NCBI RefSeq assembly: GCF_006716305.1
Contig: NZ_VFOU01000003.1
Location: forward strand, 310,001-374,000
Direction: 5' to 3'
Source: Enteractinococcus coprophilus
GTDB taxonomy: Bacteria; Actinomycetota; Actinomycetes; Actinomycetales; Micrococcaceae
Length of the DNA stretch: 64,000 nt
Shown here: one piece after another, positions 26,401-37,275 of the stretch
How the letters are laid out: each line of letters opens with the position of its first letter
Numbering within the stretch: position 1 is the first letter of the stretch
The notes under the pieces: model-generated
What the model was told of the DNA's origin: nothing
What the model saw: only the letters and a program-made list of their open reading frames with translations
Databases searched by the model: none
Program-made: the position numbers and the translations under genes

Positions 26401-27964
26401 ACTGGGCATTCCGCTGCCGATCGGGGTGCCAGCGGCCTTTGCCGAATCGGTGACCGATCCTCTTGGTGACCTGGTGGCCCGGTATGCCCGCACGCACGGG
26501 CCCTTCACCGCCCCCGAGGTGGCTCAGCGGTTAGGCATCGGCCCGGTGATCGCCCACCAGGTGCTGCAACGCTTGGCCTCGCAACAGCGCGTCACCTTTG
26601 GCGCCTATCTGTCGACTCCACCCCCCGGGGACGGTCCGGTGGCCACGGATGAGTGGTGTGACGTCGAGGTGCTGGCCCGCATTCGTCGTCGCTCACTGGC
26701 GCAGCTGCGTGCTGAAGTTGAACCGGTTGAACACGCAGCCTACGCCCGCTACCTGTTACAGGCCCACCAGGTCACGCCCACACCCCAAGAACGCGGCGTT
26801 GATGGTTTGGCCATTGTGCTGGATCAGCTCACCGGTTTCACCGCACCCGCTCAGGTGTGGGAGACGGCGATCCTGCCGGCACGCGTCGCCGATTACCGAC
26901 CGGCTATGCTGGATGAACTGTTGGCTACCGGACAATTCGTAATGGCAGGCGACGCGGACCAATCGGTGGCTTTCCACCACGTGGAGACGATCGATCTGAC
27001 GCTGCCCATTCGCACCACCGATGATCGCACGGCCGTGCACGATGACATCATCGAGGCGCTGACCGGGACCGGTGGCTGGTTCTATGCGGCGTTGAATGCC
27101 CAGCTGGCAGACCACTCGGGTGCCGATATTCTAGCCGCCCTGTGGGATTTGTTCTGGGCCGGGGTGGTCACCAACGACACGTTCACCGCGGTGCGAGCCA
27201 CCTATACCTCCACCCCGCGGCGAGCGCCCGCCCAGCGCGGCTCCCCGCGGCGCACCGCACGGTTACGCCGCTTGAACCGGTTAGCTCCGGACACCGCGAT
27301 CGCCCGGCAGCCCGACCCACCGACCGCGGTGGGCCGCTGGTCGCTGTTACCCGAACGCACCAACGACAACACGACTGCCCTGCATGCCCAAGCCGAATAC
27401 TTACTGGACCGCTACGGCGTCATCACGCGCGGTGCGGTCAATGCCGAGGCACTACCCGGTGGGTTCTCGGCCTATTACCGCCTGTTATCGAAAATGGAAG
27501 AGTCCGGGCACATCCGTCGCGGGTACTTCATCGATGGTCTGGGCGCCGCCCAATTCTCCACCGCCGCGACCGTGGATGCCCTGCGCGCTTTCGATCAAGA
27601 CCCCACCCACCCACAAGCCGTAGCGTTAGCCGCAACCGATCCGGCCAACCCGTATGGCGCGACCCTGGATTGGCCAGATACCGAAGGCCATCGCCCCGGC
27701 CGCAAAGCCGGCGCCTACGTGGTGTTAGTCAACGGCAAGCTCGCGTTGTATCTGGAACGCGGCGGCAAAACGCTGCTGCAGTTTTCCGATGACCACCTGG
27801 GTCCGGCCGCGACCGCGCTGGAAATCGCGCTTCGTCGCGCCGGTACCGACAAGCTAGCCATCCAAACCGTCAACGGCGACCCGCTGGTGGGCACCGAGCT
27901 GGCCGGCCACCTGGTCGAAGCCGGGTTCTACACGGCACCCAATGCCGTGCGCTTCCGGGCCTAA
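23492..27964 (+). CDS. lhr: Lhr-type ATP-dependent DNA helicase
   Basis: A 1,490-residue superfamily-2 helicase, the long form seen in actinobacteria, which pairs a helicase core with a large C-terminal region. Motif I APTGSGKTLAAF (about residues 45-56), motif Ib ISPLKALGVDVERN, motif II DEVHALAG, motif III LSATVRP, motif V-VI ATSSLELGIDMGVVD and LQRVGRAGHQVGEVS. Winged-helix and Lhr-core modules follow (DPEDLRDQLRQHVGSSALF and LLLPRRDP). Members act as 3'-5' helicases in DNA repair. A TAGTCT -10 box six bases before the ATG at 23492 suggests a leaderless mRNA. Strong codon bias makes long antisense frames here, which are not genes. Confidence 0.95.
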   Translation: MTDAVLDEFSAATRSWFKASFAAPTRAQIGAWETINSGQHALVIAPTGSGKTLAAFLSAIDKLITADRDDDAGAKKRTRVLYISPLKALGVDVERNLTAPLVGITQTARGMGHEVPEVRTGVRSGDTSARDRRRLVTDPPDILITTPESLYLMLTSKARETLAGVETVIVDEVHALAGNKRGAHLAVSLERLDALLDKPAQRIGLSATVRPAEEVARFLGGVQPVTIVDGAEAKRWDITVAVPVVDMTQPDTGASPEENVSMWPHVEARIMELTDDYRSMIVFVNSRRSAERLTESLNELWEEREDTDGEEFARTHHGSMSATARAEVEEGLKSGTLRCVVATSSLELGIDMGVVDAVVHLQSAPTVAAGLQRVGRAGHQVGEVSVGWFFPLHRADVVDAAVVTERMLSGAIEAISIPANPLDILAQHTIAAAAMDDLVDEAWLELVRRAAPFTTLSLDVYASVLDLLAGKYVSDEFAQLKPRVVWDREAGTITARPGAQRLAVTSGGTIADRGLFGVYLATETDAAKRVGELDEEMVYESRVGETIILGATTWQIEEITHDRVLVTPAFGRPGRLPFWRGDQPGRPLELGRATGAFRREALADPKIDDRLQAAGLDENARANLLNYLTEQREATGHLPTDTTILVERFRDELGDWRVILHSPFGKAIHAPWALVISERVKATYGFDANAMAGDDGIIVRIPATDGEPPSTEIFWFDPEDLRDQLRQHVGSSALFAAHFRENAARALLLPRRDPTKRTPLWQQRQRAAQLLAVASKYPQFPIILETVREVLQDVYDVDGLLEVLENIRTRVLRVVEVQTPQASPFAQTLLFGYTAQFMYETDAPLAERRAAALSLDPGLLAQLLGQDMLRELLDDDVIAQVQADLQHTSVSRRLAGVEGAADLLRLLGPLTTDELAARLRDPDDADEPAEIATARAWVDQLVDDKRAIQVRIGAQQYWTAIEDAPRLRDGLGIPLPIGVPAAFAESVTDPLGDLVARYARTHGPFTAPEVAQRLGIGPVIAHQVLQRLASQQRVTFGAYLSTPPPGDGPVATDEWCDVEVLARIRRRSLAQLRAEVEPVEHAAYARYLLQAHQVTPTPQERGVDGLAIVLDQLTGFTAPAQVWETAILPARVADYRPAMLDELLATGQFVMAGDADQSVAFHHVETIDLTLPIRTTDDRTAVHDDIIEALTGTGGWFYAALNAQLADHSGADILAALWDLFWAGVVTNDTFTAVRATYTSTPRRAPAQRGSPRRTARLRRLNRLAPDTAIARQPDPPTAVGRWSLLPERTNDNTTALHAQAEYLLDRYGVITRGAVNAEALPGGFSAYYRLLSKMEESGHIRRGYFIDGLGAAQFSTAATVDALRAFDQDPTHPQAVALAATDPANPYGATLDWPDTEGHRPGRKAGAYVVLVNGKLALYLERGGKTLLQFSDDHLGPAATALEIALRRAGTDKLAIQTVNGDPLVGTELAGHLVEAGFYTAPNAVRFRA

Positions 27965-27973
27965 GCTAGGACC

Positions 27974-28978
27974 ATGCCCAAGTTACCCCCACTGCCCGTG
28001 CGCAAGGGCGTCGGTCCCACCCGCCTGCGCATTCCCGCAGCGACCCGCGGCACCATCATCGAGCATCTGCGCGCCAGGTTTGGCCATCTGCCCGATGATG
28101 CCCTGACCCAACGCCTGGCCGACGGCGAGATCGTGGACCATGCTGGTGCCCCTATCACCGCGACCACCCCTGCTGCCGATCATGAGTTCATCTGGTACTA
28201 CCGTTCGGTGCCTAACGAAACGCATATTCCGTTTGACATCACCGTCTTACATGCCGATGAGCACCTAGTCGTTGCCGATAAACCTCATTTTTTACCCACC
28301 ACCCCCGGTGGCCAATTCGTCCAGGAAACCGCACTGGTCCGATTGCGTAATCAACTGGATATCCCCGAGCTGGTCCCGCTGCACCGGCTGGATCGGGCCA
28401 CCGCCGGGATCCTGTTATTTTCGCCGAATCCCGAAACCCGCGGGGCGTATCAGCAACTATTTGAACACCGCCAGGTCACCCGTCGGTACCAAGCCGTCGT
28501 GCGCATCCCGTCGCCCGCCCAGCTGTACCTGGACCGTTTCCCCCTGACGTTTCGCAACCGCATCATCAAAACCAAAGGCATTATCACCGCCGAAGTTGAG
28601 GCCTATGCAACCGCCGACTCGGGCCGCATCGAGGCGCCCCGGGTGGGGAAACGTCGTCGCAGCCATGACCCGACGACCGGACCCAACGCCAGCACCGAAA
28701 TCGCCTTAGTCAAGCATAGAATTGCCGACGACGGCGGGGCGCTTGCCCACGTGGCACTCTCCCCCAAGACCGGGCGTACTCACCAATTGCGGATCCACCT
28801 GGCCTCATTAGGCCACGGAATTTTACATGACCGGTTCTATCCCGAACTACTCGATCACGCCCCGGATGACTATGCCGCGCCGTTGCAACTTTTAGCTAGC
28901 GGCCTGGGCTTTACTGACCCGCTCACCGGGCAGCCTCGTGAATTTACGTCGACGCGCACCTTAGACTTTGCTCCCTGA
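27974..28978 (+). CDS. RluA-family pseudouridine synthase
   Basis: Isomerises uridine to pseudouridine in rRNA or tRNA (334 residues). The catalytic signature is VPLHRLDRATAGILLFS with Asp in HRLD (about residue 137), and the later motif is GRTHQLRIHLASLGHGILHD. An N-terminal 90-residue extension precedes the core, resembling an S4-like or adapter part (ADGEIVDHAGAPITATTP). The ATG follows the lhr stop by nine bases with an AGGA-like site, so it is likely co-transcribed with lhr. Confidence 0.9.
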   Translation: MPKLPPLPVRKGVGPTRLRIPAATRGTIIEHLRARFGHLPDDALTQRLADGEIVDHAGAPITATTPAADHEFIWYYRSVPNETHIPFDITVLHADEHLVVADKPHFLPTTPGGQFVQETALVRLRNQLDIPELVPLHRLDRATAGILLFSPNPETRGAYQQLFEHRQVTRRYQAVVRIPSPAQLYLDRFPLTFRNRIIKTKGIITAEVEAYATADSGRIEAPRVGKRRRSHDPTTGPNASTEIALVKHRIADDGGALAHVALSPKTGRTHQLRIHLASLGHGILHDRFYPELLDHAPDDYAAPLQLLASGLGFTDPLTGQPREFTSTRTLDFAP

Positions 28979-29095
28979 GCCTGCCACGCGCACCCTGATA
29001 GAACGCCTTCGGGGCGCGTGTCACGCCGTAGAATAGGGTGTTGGAACGTAAAATAGCTGGACTCAGCACAAGATTATTCGGTGGGAGGAGTGCAC

Positions 29096-30706
29096 GTGGC
29101 CAAAAAGCCATCAGAGTCGTCAGAGGCGCTGGCTCGGCTCAGGAAGTCTCAACTATCTGATGACCCTGGCATGGCGGCCGAACACTTCGGTTCTTCCACG
29201 ACATCATCCAGTGATGGCGCCGGGAACAACACCACAGCGGCAAAACAGGCCGCTGCACGTTCCACTACGGGTGAGAAGTTGACCATGCGTGACCGACTCA
29301 ATGCTTGGTTGGATTCGTTTCGTGGCCCGACCCAAGAAGATATTGAACGCGCCATTGCCGAAACGCCGGACCGCCTCCAGGCGCGCTGGGAGAAACTGCA
29401 GGATGATCGCAGGAAAGCTCGCGAAGAAGAAGCGCGATTGCAACAGCTGGCACTGGATATTCAAGAGGCCAAAGAAGCCCTAGAAACTCAGCGTGAGCGC
29501 GAAGCTGCGCGCATGGCGCGATTGGAACGTGAACAGGCCGCGCTTGCTCGTCGTCGTCAACAAGAACGCGAAACCGAAGCGCTGCTCACGGCCGCTCGGG
29601 AGCTGGAGTCAGATGATATCCCGGCTGTCGAGAACCGTCCGATGTTGCAGCGTGAAGGCGAATACCTCAGCGATGAGGAATTGCTTCAACGGGCTCGACA
29701 GAATCTTCCTGAATGGCAACGCTTGGAACGCATCGTCACCAAGGCCCGTGCGATTGAGGCACAAACGCCCCCGTCGCCCCCTGACGAGACACTGGCAGAA
29801 GATGCCGATGATGAAGAAGTGATCCTACCGTTTCCTGAGCCGGTCACCGATGACCCGGAACCTGAACATCTGGATGGTTTTCGTCGGGTGACACTTAGCA
29901 TCAGCTGGGTGTTATTTGTTGTCGTTGGGTTATTTGCGCTGGGTTGGCTGGGTCCGTGGCCGTCTATTCTTGATGCCCACGGTGGGTTGTACCAGGGCTC
30001 CACGTCTCTGATGTCGATGGCTGCCTGGCACGTGGTGGCCTGGCCGCTCCTGTGGGGCGTGATGTTGGTGTACACGCTGTATCAGTGGACACCTTCACAG
30101 TATTCGGCAATGCGCAACCGGGCGACGGCTTGGTATGTAGCCAATGCGATGCTGTTGGCTTCGGGCACGATACTGTTGACACACTTTCAGGATTATGGCC
30201 TGGAGATTATTACATCCTGTAGTGCGGTCGCATTGTTGTATCGCGCGGTCAACAACCTCAATGTATATACGGAACGAACGAGCAAGGAACGGTTCTTGGT
30301 GGATGTGCCTATCGGAGCGTTTACCGGGTGGATGCTCATCTTCTCGGCTACTACCGTATTTACGGCAATGGCCGCTTGGAATCTTTCTGATCTGCTGTTC
30401 ATCCCCGAAATCGTTTGGGCGATTATTGCAACGCTGATCTTGCTCGTGCTGCTGTCGCAGCTGTCACTCACGGGGCGTGGTCGCCAGTCAGTGGTGCTAG
30501 GTTTTACCTTCGGTATGTCCGCGGTCGTTGGATCCCGACTCTTTGGAGAAAATACGTCATTCCTGTTGGTGGGTATTGCTCTGCTCGGCCTTTTTGTGAT
30601 CTTGGCAGCAACAGAGAACCGACGTTATCAAATTTCAGTTGCTGAAAAACGAGCGATGGAACACCTGGCCTATATCGATTCAGACGAGAACTATAACGCC
30701 CAGTAA
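29096..30706 (+). CDS. Coiled-coil multi-pass membrane protein
   Basis: Function not recognised. A 536-residue protein: a disordered Ser/Thr-rich N terminus, then a highly charged helical region (about residues 75-200, rich in Glu/Arg/Gln with heptad-like spacing, e.g. QEREAARMARLEREQ), an acidic linker, and about six to eight hydrophobic segments in the second half (from VTLSISWVLFVVVGLF on). The GTG at 29096 is preferred because GGGAGGAG lies six bases upstream. It overlaps the convergent DUF222 gene by 16 bases. The layout suggests a membrane scaffold or sensor; this is only inference. Confidence 0.75.
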   Translation: MAKKPSESSEALARLRKSQLSDDPGMAAEHFGSSTTSSSDGAGNNTTAAKQAAARSTTGEKLTMRDRLNAWLDSFRGPTQEDIERAIAETPDRLQARWEKLQDDRRKAREEEARLQQLALDIQEAKEALETQREREAARMARLEREQAALARRRQQERETEALLTAARELESDDIPAVENRPMLQREGEYLSDEELLQRARQNLPEWQRLERIVTKARAIEAQTPPSPPDETLAEDADDEEVILPFPEPVTDDPEPEHLDGFRRVTLSISWVLFVVVGLFALGWLGPWPSILDAHGGLYQGSTSLMSMAAWHVVAWPLLWGVMLVYTLYQWTPSQYSAMRNRATAWYVANAMLLASGTILLTHFQDYGLEIITSCSAVALLYRAVNNLNVYTERTSKERFLVDVPIGAFTGWMLIFSATTVFTAMAAWNLSDLLFIPEIVWAIIATLILLVLLSQLSLTGRGRQSVVLGFTFGMSAVVGSRLFGENTSFLLVGIALLGLFVILAATENRRYQISVAEKRAMEHLAYIDSDENYNAQ

Positions 30707-32739
30707 AGATTTCGCAATAGTGGTTGGGCCGGGTCCAACCAGTGGGCCGGTTGGAAGAAGTGAGCGCCGTTGATCGTATGGATGGTCCATTTGCCATTGT
30801 GAACTGCACCATGGTGGTGGGCGCACAGGGTAATGGCGTTCTCGATGTCGGTGTTGCCGCCGTGTTCCCAGGCTTTCAGGTGGTGGATCTGACACCAGGC
30901 TGCGATGATGGTGCAGCCCGGAGCTTGGCATCCGCGGTCACGGGCCAGGATGGCGCGGCGTTGGGCTCGGTTGAAGGCGCGTAGGGCGCGGTGTTGGTTC
31001 AAGATGCTGTGGTGTTTGTTCCAGATTTGGCCCACGAGTTGGCTATCGCAGGCCAGTTTTTCGGCATCCTTCGGGTGCATGGCGCCAATATTTAATGCTT
31101 CGGAGATATAGCTGGTCCACGGTCGGGGGTTGGTTCCCGACAGATGATCCGGATCGCGACACAGGCTCTTGGGATCATCAGGATTCTCTCGCTTCACCAC
31201 CGTGGGCACAAACGCATCGGGACTCCGGGGTCGTCGGACTGCTTCTGGCAGTGCCCCAATGTCCAGGGTTTTATAGGCAGTTTCAATATCTTGAATGACT
31301 GTGAGCGTTGATGCAGCTCCGTGAGATTTTTTCAGTCTGAGCTCGTCCGGATCCATACTCAGGACGGTCTTGAAGATACCGATGATAAGTGTGCCGAGAA
31401 TTTGTCCGGGTGTTAGCGATTCCAGCAGATCAACTTCTTGCTGTGTGACCGGTTTTCCTTCATCGTCTTCAGCAACCAGAGCGTCTGGATCCCGATCAAT
31501 TGTGAGATCATCCAAGGTTGCTGATGATTCGGGGCTTTGTGGCTCTTCATCGAGGAGTTTTTCGTGGCTATCGCCGTCGCGGGAAGTGCTTGCAGTTCGT
31601 CCATCTTCTTCTGGCGATGCATCAGTGTGATCGTCTGCTGGGGTATCTGGATCATTTGGCTCATCATCTTCGACGGATAGGAATTCCGCTAGGGCATCAT
31701 CGAGTTTGACCGGTGCCCCGTTCTGGTTGAGCTGGTTGACCGCGAAGTTCTTGAATTCCGCGTACACCTCAGGAGTAGCATGCATCGAAATCCTGCCGGA
31801 TCCATCGCTATAGTCCTGAGTCTTCAATGCGTTATCGGGCTGCTTGCGCAGCGTGTCGACGATCGGTGGGCCATCCGGGTCGATGTGGTGGGCGATCCGA
31901 TTTGCCCACCGGCCTCGTGCTGCGGTGAAAGCATCCGGAGTCGAGGACTCGGCGGCTTCGATGAGCGTGGATTCGAATTCTCGCATAATGGCGTCTTTAT
32001 ATTCGGGATCTTTGCGAACCTTCCGCACATATTTGGTCAGTTGCTGGTCCAATGCCACTATTCGATCGAGGTTCTCTGCCGGGATGGTGCCCTGTGTGAA
32101 AGCTTCAGCAAGTTTCGGCAGTTTCGGTTGGTGTATCCCCATCGTCGGATCCTGTCCAGGATTCCAGGTCACATATGGCATCCGTTCGTGAATCTTCTTA
32201 GTGGTTTGCCAAGAAAAACGCAAAACCTCTTTGAAATACGCGGTGCTGTCTTTGAACGCGTTAATGCCTTCTGGAGTGCCGAAATATTCCGGTTGTGAGG
32301 TGAACATTGGTTGGAGCTGCCGCGCAAAGCTGGTCATCGTGGCATCGTGAAGGTGCTGGGAGCGGCGCAGCATCTCGGCAATCATTGGCACCGTGTCATA
32401 GGGACATTCCGGTGGTGTTGGCAGTGGCCGGGGTGGAACGACCGGGGTGCCATCCGCATGCGTGGGCTCGTTTTCGCCTGCATCGTGTGACATTGCAGGC
32501 GAAGGAAGCTCTGGGTCCGCAATCTGGGGCTCATGTCCTGTCCAGTCAGCTCCTGATACCCGGGTGAATTGGGCGAACGTCGTAGCAGGATCAGACATCC
32601 GCTGGGACATTTCAGTGTTAACCACCAGTTTGAGATATGCCAATTGTCCAGGACTGAGATCCTTGACTGCGTCGAGATTGAGGTCTTCTGGCATCGGCAC
32701 TTCAATACCCAGATCAGATAATGCATCGGTGTTAGCCAT
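30691..32739 (-). CDS. DUF222/13E12-type protein with C-terminal HNH nuclease domain
   Basis: A 682-residue protein of the actinobacterial REP13E12/DUF222 group. The HNH signature is at the C terminus: RRAILARDRGCQAPGC, then CQIHHLKAWEHGG and ENAITLCAHHHGAVH (Cys and His for metal and catalysis). The DUF222 region occupies most of the N-terminal half (e.g. LDRIVALDQQLTKYV). An acidic, low-complexity insertion lies in the middle (about residues 350-430, Asp/Glu/Ser/Pro). HNH-DUF222 genes are often multi-copy and horizontally mobile in actinobacteria. The start at 32739 follows AAGGAGG by five bases. Confidence 0.88.
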   Translation of the reverse strand: MANTDALSDLGIEVPMPEDLNLDAVKDLSPGQLAYLKLVVNTEMSQRMSDPATTFAQFTRVSGADWTGHEPQIADPELPSPAMSHDAGENEPTHADGTPVVPPRPLPTPPECPYDTVPMIAEMLRRSQHLHDATMTSFARQLQPMFTSQPEYFGTPEGINAFKDSTAYFKEVLRFSWQTTKKIHERMPYVTWNPGQDPTMGIHQPKLPKLAEAFTQGTIPAENLDRIVALDQQLTKYVRKVRKDPEYKDAIMREFESTLIEAAESSTPDAFTAARGRWANRIAHHIDPDGPPIVDTLRKQPDNALKTQDYSDGSGRISMHATPEVYAEFKNFAVNQLNQNGAPVKLDDALAEFLSVEDDEPNDPDTPADDHTDASPEEDGRTASTSRDGDSHEKLLDEEPQSPESSATLDDLTIDRDPDALVAEDDEGKPVTQQEVDLLESLTPGQILGTLIIGIFKTVLSMDPDELRLKKSHGAASTLTVIQDIETAYKTLDIGALPEAVRRPRSPDAFVPTVVKRENPDDPKSLCRDPDHLSGTNPRPWTSYISEALNIGAMHPKDAEKLACDSQLVGQIWNKHHSILNQHRALRAFNRAQRRAILARDRGCQAPGCTIIAAWCQIHHLKAWEHGGNTDIENAITLCAHHHGAVHNGKWTIHTINGAHFFQPAHWLDPAQPLLRNLYWAL

Positions 32740-33189
32740 CAACGCCTCCTTCTCTGCAGCCGACGTGAAAAGTGTTCTTGGATAGCAAGAAGCCTCATGA
32801 GATGTATGAGGTAAGAGAAAAAATCTGGAAGTAAGTACACGAATCGTAAGGAACTGATTAACCCTATTTTACCGCAGGGGAAACTCTTAAGCAATAGATT
32901 TAATGGCCGTTTAAGCATTTTTAACCATGTAATGGTGTATATATCCTAGTTACTCACTTTTAGGATGCTGTGTTGGTATTATTGTGGATAATATTCTGAA
33001 TGCTGCAGAGTTTTCCACAAAAGTTCCGACACGCTTGCCTAACGCGGTTCTCCGTGAATGAGTAACGCCCGCCTGATGTTCCTGCACTGTTTGGGCCAGA
33101 GTCGGGCCTGAGTCTTGGGCACAAGAATGACCCTGCTCGGGCAACGAAGCAGGGTCAGAGTTAGTGCAGCAGCTACAACGCTCTTGAAA
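32740..33189. other. AT-rich intergenic region with two DnaA-box-like sites
   Basis: About 450 bases, clearly lower in G+C than its flanks. TGTGGATAA (32983-32991) is the exact complement of the canonical DnaA box, and TTTTCCACA (33011-33019) is a near match 28 bases on. No gene is seen. It probably holds the DUF222 promoter. Two boxes without AT-rich repeats and more boxes are too few to call an origin. Confidence 0.4.
33129..33158 (-). terminator. Possible terminator of the gene at 33190
   Basis: TGACCCTGCT pairs with AGCAGGGTCA around a short loop. On the minus strand a modest TTCTT tail follows. Confidence 0.5.
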
Positions 33190-33477
33190 TTAGCGCGGCA
33201 CCCACCGACCGCCACGGCGCAAGAGCAACCGGCCGGCCCCGGTGGTCGCGATGCGGGAAACGGCGTCATCCATGGCATCAGCGACCATATGGGCATCGCC
33301 GTCGTCGTCGAGGGAAAAACGGACCACAATTTGGGGCACGTTGGACAGAATTTGAATATCGGTGTGCTCGACGGTGGCGATAGCTGACACGGCGGCCACG
33401 GCAGTATCCATGACTTCTTCGGGGCTGTGGCCGGGGTGTAAGTCCCCGATGGGTAGTATCGCGCGGTATGAGGGCAT
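33190..33477 (-). CDS. Hypothetical 95-residue protein
   Basis: Function not recognised. The protein starts MPSYRAILPIGDLHPGH and has an alternating hydrophobic pattern suggesting alpha/beta structure (VMDTAVAAVSAIATVEHTDIQIL, then PQIVVRFSLDDDGDAHMVADAM), ending in a basic LLLRRGGRWVPR tail. No membrane segment. The ATG at 33477 is chosen because a TACAAT -10 box on the minus strand ends seven bases before it, fitting a leaderless mRNA; a GTG ten codons upstream is the alternative. Divergent from the DUF4916 gene. Confidence 0.65.
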   Translation of the reverse strand: MPSYRAILPIGDLHPGHSPEEVMDTAVAAVSAIATVEHTDIQILSNVPQIVVRFSLDDDGDAHMVADAMDDAVSRIATTGAGRLLLRRGGRWVPR

Positions 33478-33507
33478 ATAGGTAATTGTAGTTGTAGAGT
33501 GGGACAC

Positions 33508-34047
33508 ATGACGGTTCGAACTCCAGACCCAAATCCCGGTTGGCTATCCGACACTGAACTGACTTCGGCCCGCGCGCGGCTGCCGATGGTCTATGTTGAA
33601 GCAATCCCTGTCCGACTTGATGGTCACGGCCGCGTGGTGGAAGTCGGTCTGCTGTACCGAGCAGATACCTCCGGCAATTTCCGCTACACCTTTGTGTCGG
33701 GGCGCGTGCTGTATATGCAGTCGATCCGCGACACGCTCATGACGCACCTGGAAAAAGATCTCGGTACACTGGCGATGCCACAGCTGCCGATGACTCTGCA
33801 ACCCTTTACGGTGGCTGAGTACTTCCCATATGCCTCAAGTTCTGGGCTCACAGATGACCGCCAGCATGCGGTGGCCCTGTGTTATGTGGTGCCGGTGCGC
33901 GGGGATACCCAACCTCGCCAGGATGCGCTGGATGTCGCCTGGATGACCCCGGAGCAGGCCATGTCCCCGGAGATCACCAATGAATTTGAAGGTGGCCGTG
34001 GCAAACTTGTGACCCAGGCGATGGCGTGGGCGAACTGGGGCTTCTAG
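33508..34047 (+). CDS. NUDIX-fold DUF4916 family protein
   Basis: A 179-residue protein of the actinobacterial DUF4916 family (distant NUDIX fold). It starts TPDPNPGWLSDTELTSARARLPMVYVEAIPVRLD, typical of the group, and the Nudix box is degenerate (no GX5EX7REUXEEXGU), so hydrolase activity is doubtful. A TAGAGT -10 box seven bases before the ATG indicates a leaderless mRNA. Nothing links it to the Rieske gene except a 19-base gap. Confidence 0.75.
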   Translation: MTVRTPDPNPGWLSDTELTSARARLPMVYVEAIPVRLDGHGRVVEVGLLYRADTSGNFRYTFVSGRVLYMQSIRDTLMTHLEKDLGTLAMPQLPMTLQPFTVAEYFPYASSSGLTDDRQHAVALCYVVPVRGDTQPRQDALDVAWMTPEQAMSPEITNEFEGGRGKLVTQAMAWANWGF

Positions 34048-34066
34048 GCTAGAGCTGGAGGATGTT

Positions 34067-34386
34067 ATGACACGTATTGATATTGGTGCCGAAGAAGACT
34101 TTCCCCTCGAGGAAGGTGTCTACATTGGCCACGAGAAAACCGGTGGTGAACCCATTGCGGTCTTCCGCACCGACGAGGGTATTTACGCACTGAATGACCG
34201 GTGCACACACGGCAACTATTCGCTGTCGGAAGGCTGGGTGGAGGACGGCACGGTCGAATGCCCGAAACACGCGTCATCGTTTTGCTTGGCCAACGGCAAG
34301 GTCTTGAATCTGCCGGCCACCGAAGACGCACCGACCCACACGGTTGAAGTGGTTGATGGACGCGTACTGTTGACGCCGCAGTTTTA

Positions 34387-34387
<1 letters not shown>
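34067..34387 (+). CDS. Rieske-type [2Fe-2S] ferredoxin
   Basis: A 106-residue stand-alone Rieske ferredoxin. Cluster ligands: CTHG (about residues 46-49, Cys and His) and CPKH (about 65-68, Cys and His); SSFCLANG follows. Such ferredoxins carry electrons from a flavoprotein reductase to a Rieske oxygenase or similar enzyme. The start at 34067 has GGAGGATGTT just before. The TAA stop overlaps the reductase ATG (TAATG), so the pair is translationally coupled. No oxygenase gene follows. Confidence 0.92.
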
Positions 34388-37242
<2,855 letters not shown>

Positions 37243-37275
37243 GGCTGTAACCATACGCTGGCCCACACGCTGCGT

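Noticed and set aside
32950-33144. 64-codon minus-strand frame near the DnaA-like boxes
   Set aside because: No ribosome site or conserved feature; located in an AT-rich control region.
32740-33189. Possible replication origin
   Set aside because: Only two DnaA-like boxes, no dnaA, dnaN or gyr genes nearby, no AT-rich repeats.
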